The position numbers and the translations under genes are program-made. A stretch of DNA of 64,000 nucleotides. It comes from Sinonovacula constricta. Taxonomy: Eukaryota; Mollusca; Bivalvia; Cardiida; Solecurtidae. Location: positions 9,824,519 to 9,888,518 of the forward strand of contig CM017569.1 in NCBI GenBank assembly GCA_007844125.1, given 5' to 3'. The notes under the pieces were generated by a model, which was given only the letters and a program-made list of their open reading frames with translations, made no database searches and had not been told where the DNA came from. Positions 63,003 to 64,000 of the stretch are shown in pieces (within the stretch, counting starts at the first letter, position 1; each line of letters begins with the position of its first letter).

Positions 63003-64000
63003 TCAGAATGCGACTTTGCTCAGGAAACAATAAGAATGGGAGATTTTGTTCTTAAAATATCTGACTTTCTTATATATATTAAGTTTTACTGGGTTTTTAA
63101 ATGTATATCATATAACAATTAAGTACAATAAAACTCATTCTACCGGCCTTTGTTGAACCTGTTAATGGTTTCAATAACCGAGTTTGCATGACTAAAAGAA
63201 TAGAAAAAATCTTAAATGAGGTTTAAAAAAGATATGGTCCGAAAAAGTGTAAGCAATATAACTCCTACCTTGAAGTAAGTTAAGCTTTAAGCTCAAGTTA
63301 AGCTTATATATACACACTAAGTTAACCTCTCTATCCGTCCAATCTGCTTTGTGCGTCTAATTTGGTTTCTACACCCATGCTACGTAATAATTACGATTTC
63401 GTGGCATTCAGTCTTTCAAGAGGCGGTAAAGAAGCTTTTGCTGTTTAGTCGTATGAAATCGACGTTAACTAATTCCGGAAAAAAAAAGACAAGATGTGAT
63501 CAACGTAATAAATATGATCTAGTTAATGTACTAGTTCTGCTTGATTAACATTTCAGTAGATGCTAATGCAGTTTTTTAATTCTAAATTTGTACAACATTA
63601 CTTTGTATAATGTTTTCACTGAAGCGGGTCACTAATTTAGTAATTTAAGGACAAGCTGAAGTAGTTTCCTGATATTGTAGCTCAGTTTAACAACGGACTT
63701 GTTCGTGATATCAATTCACCATGATGACAACTAAAGCCAAGCATATTCACGTGGTAATTTACATTTTTGTTATCTTTGATATGCAAAAATAAAATTCGTA
63801 CTTTGTAGTTTCTTGCTCTCGACCTGTCCACAATTTCGATGAAGAAGAGCTTGCCTTCTACGAATTGTAAAAATAACCATATAATATATCCTGCATTTTA
63901 ATTTAAAAAAATTGATTTTAAAGTCTTTATTTCACGATCGTTGTACCACCTTTCAAAACATAGGGATGACGTTTGATTTAAATTTCCGTTGTAATTACAT
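63003..64000. other. No recognised feature to the window end
   Basis: AT-rich filler; GTACCACCTTTCAAAA at about 63944 resembles the complement of the MITE end at 8692 for ten bases only. Confidence 0.4.

Overview
This is an AT-rich (about two-thirds A+T by eye) stretch of eukaryotic nuclear DNA, almost certainly animal. No prokaryotic gene organisation is present: the longest open frame is 137 codons, and most open frames are short, unordered and lack an ATG. The best clues to the organism are repeats: several copies of a tRNA-headed SINE whose body resembles the Meta-type SINEs of molluscs and other invertebrates, relics of non-LTR retrotransposons, small DNA transposons of at least four terminal-repeat types, and abundant microsatellites and minisatellites. 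A bivalve or related mollusc fits best. This is inference, not proof.

Layout. 1-3.9 kb: LINE reverse-transcriptase relic, a tRNA-like SINE head and a reversed Meta-like SINE. 3.9-13 kb: four diverged copies of an unnamed repeat, a minus-strand decayed exon with an immunoglobulin V-like ending, a TA-flanked MITE and an (AT)n tract inside 20-bp inverted arms. 13.7-14.8 kb: a 30-bp minisatellite with two kinds of higher-order repeat. 16.2 kb: a clean 105-nt coding exon candidate. 19-24.2 kb: a diverged repeat pair, an inverted SINE pair, a 558-bp transposon with 89-bp terminal repeats and an intact 71-codon zinc-finger-like ORF, a hAT-type MITE and another SINE. 25.5 kb: a second LINE relic. 29.5-31.9 kb: (TA)n, tandem CCAAT motifs, a dispersed repeat and a 48-bp minisatellite. 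34.2-35.5 kb: a 1.27-kb TTAA-flanked DNA transposon. 35.5-37.8 kb: the longest ORF, paired E-boxes, poly-A tracts and a 30-bp tandem repeat. 39-44 kb: a 123-bp coding-frame duplication, microsatellites and old diverged duplications. 47.6 kb: a 111-nt exon candidate, then a full-length SINE. 49-61 kb: C-tracts, a duplicated 141-bp block, a third LINE relic and more dispersed repeats. 60.5-64 kb: almost empty.

Genes. No complete gene can be read. The two best coding candidates (16245-16349 and 47580-47690, both plus strand) are multiples of three with good splice signals, and both can be read with phase-1 borders, so they could belong to one gene with very long introns. Much of the window would then be intron filled with mobile DNA. 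The most notable small system is the 558-bp transposon that keeps a start codon and a C-x2-C...C-x2-C ORF between long terminal repeats. I found no undescribed multi-gene system.
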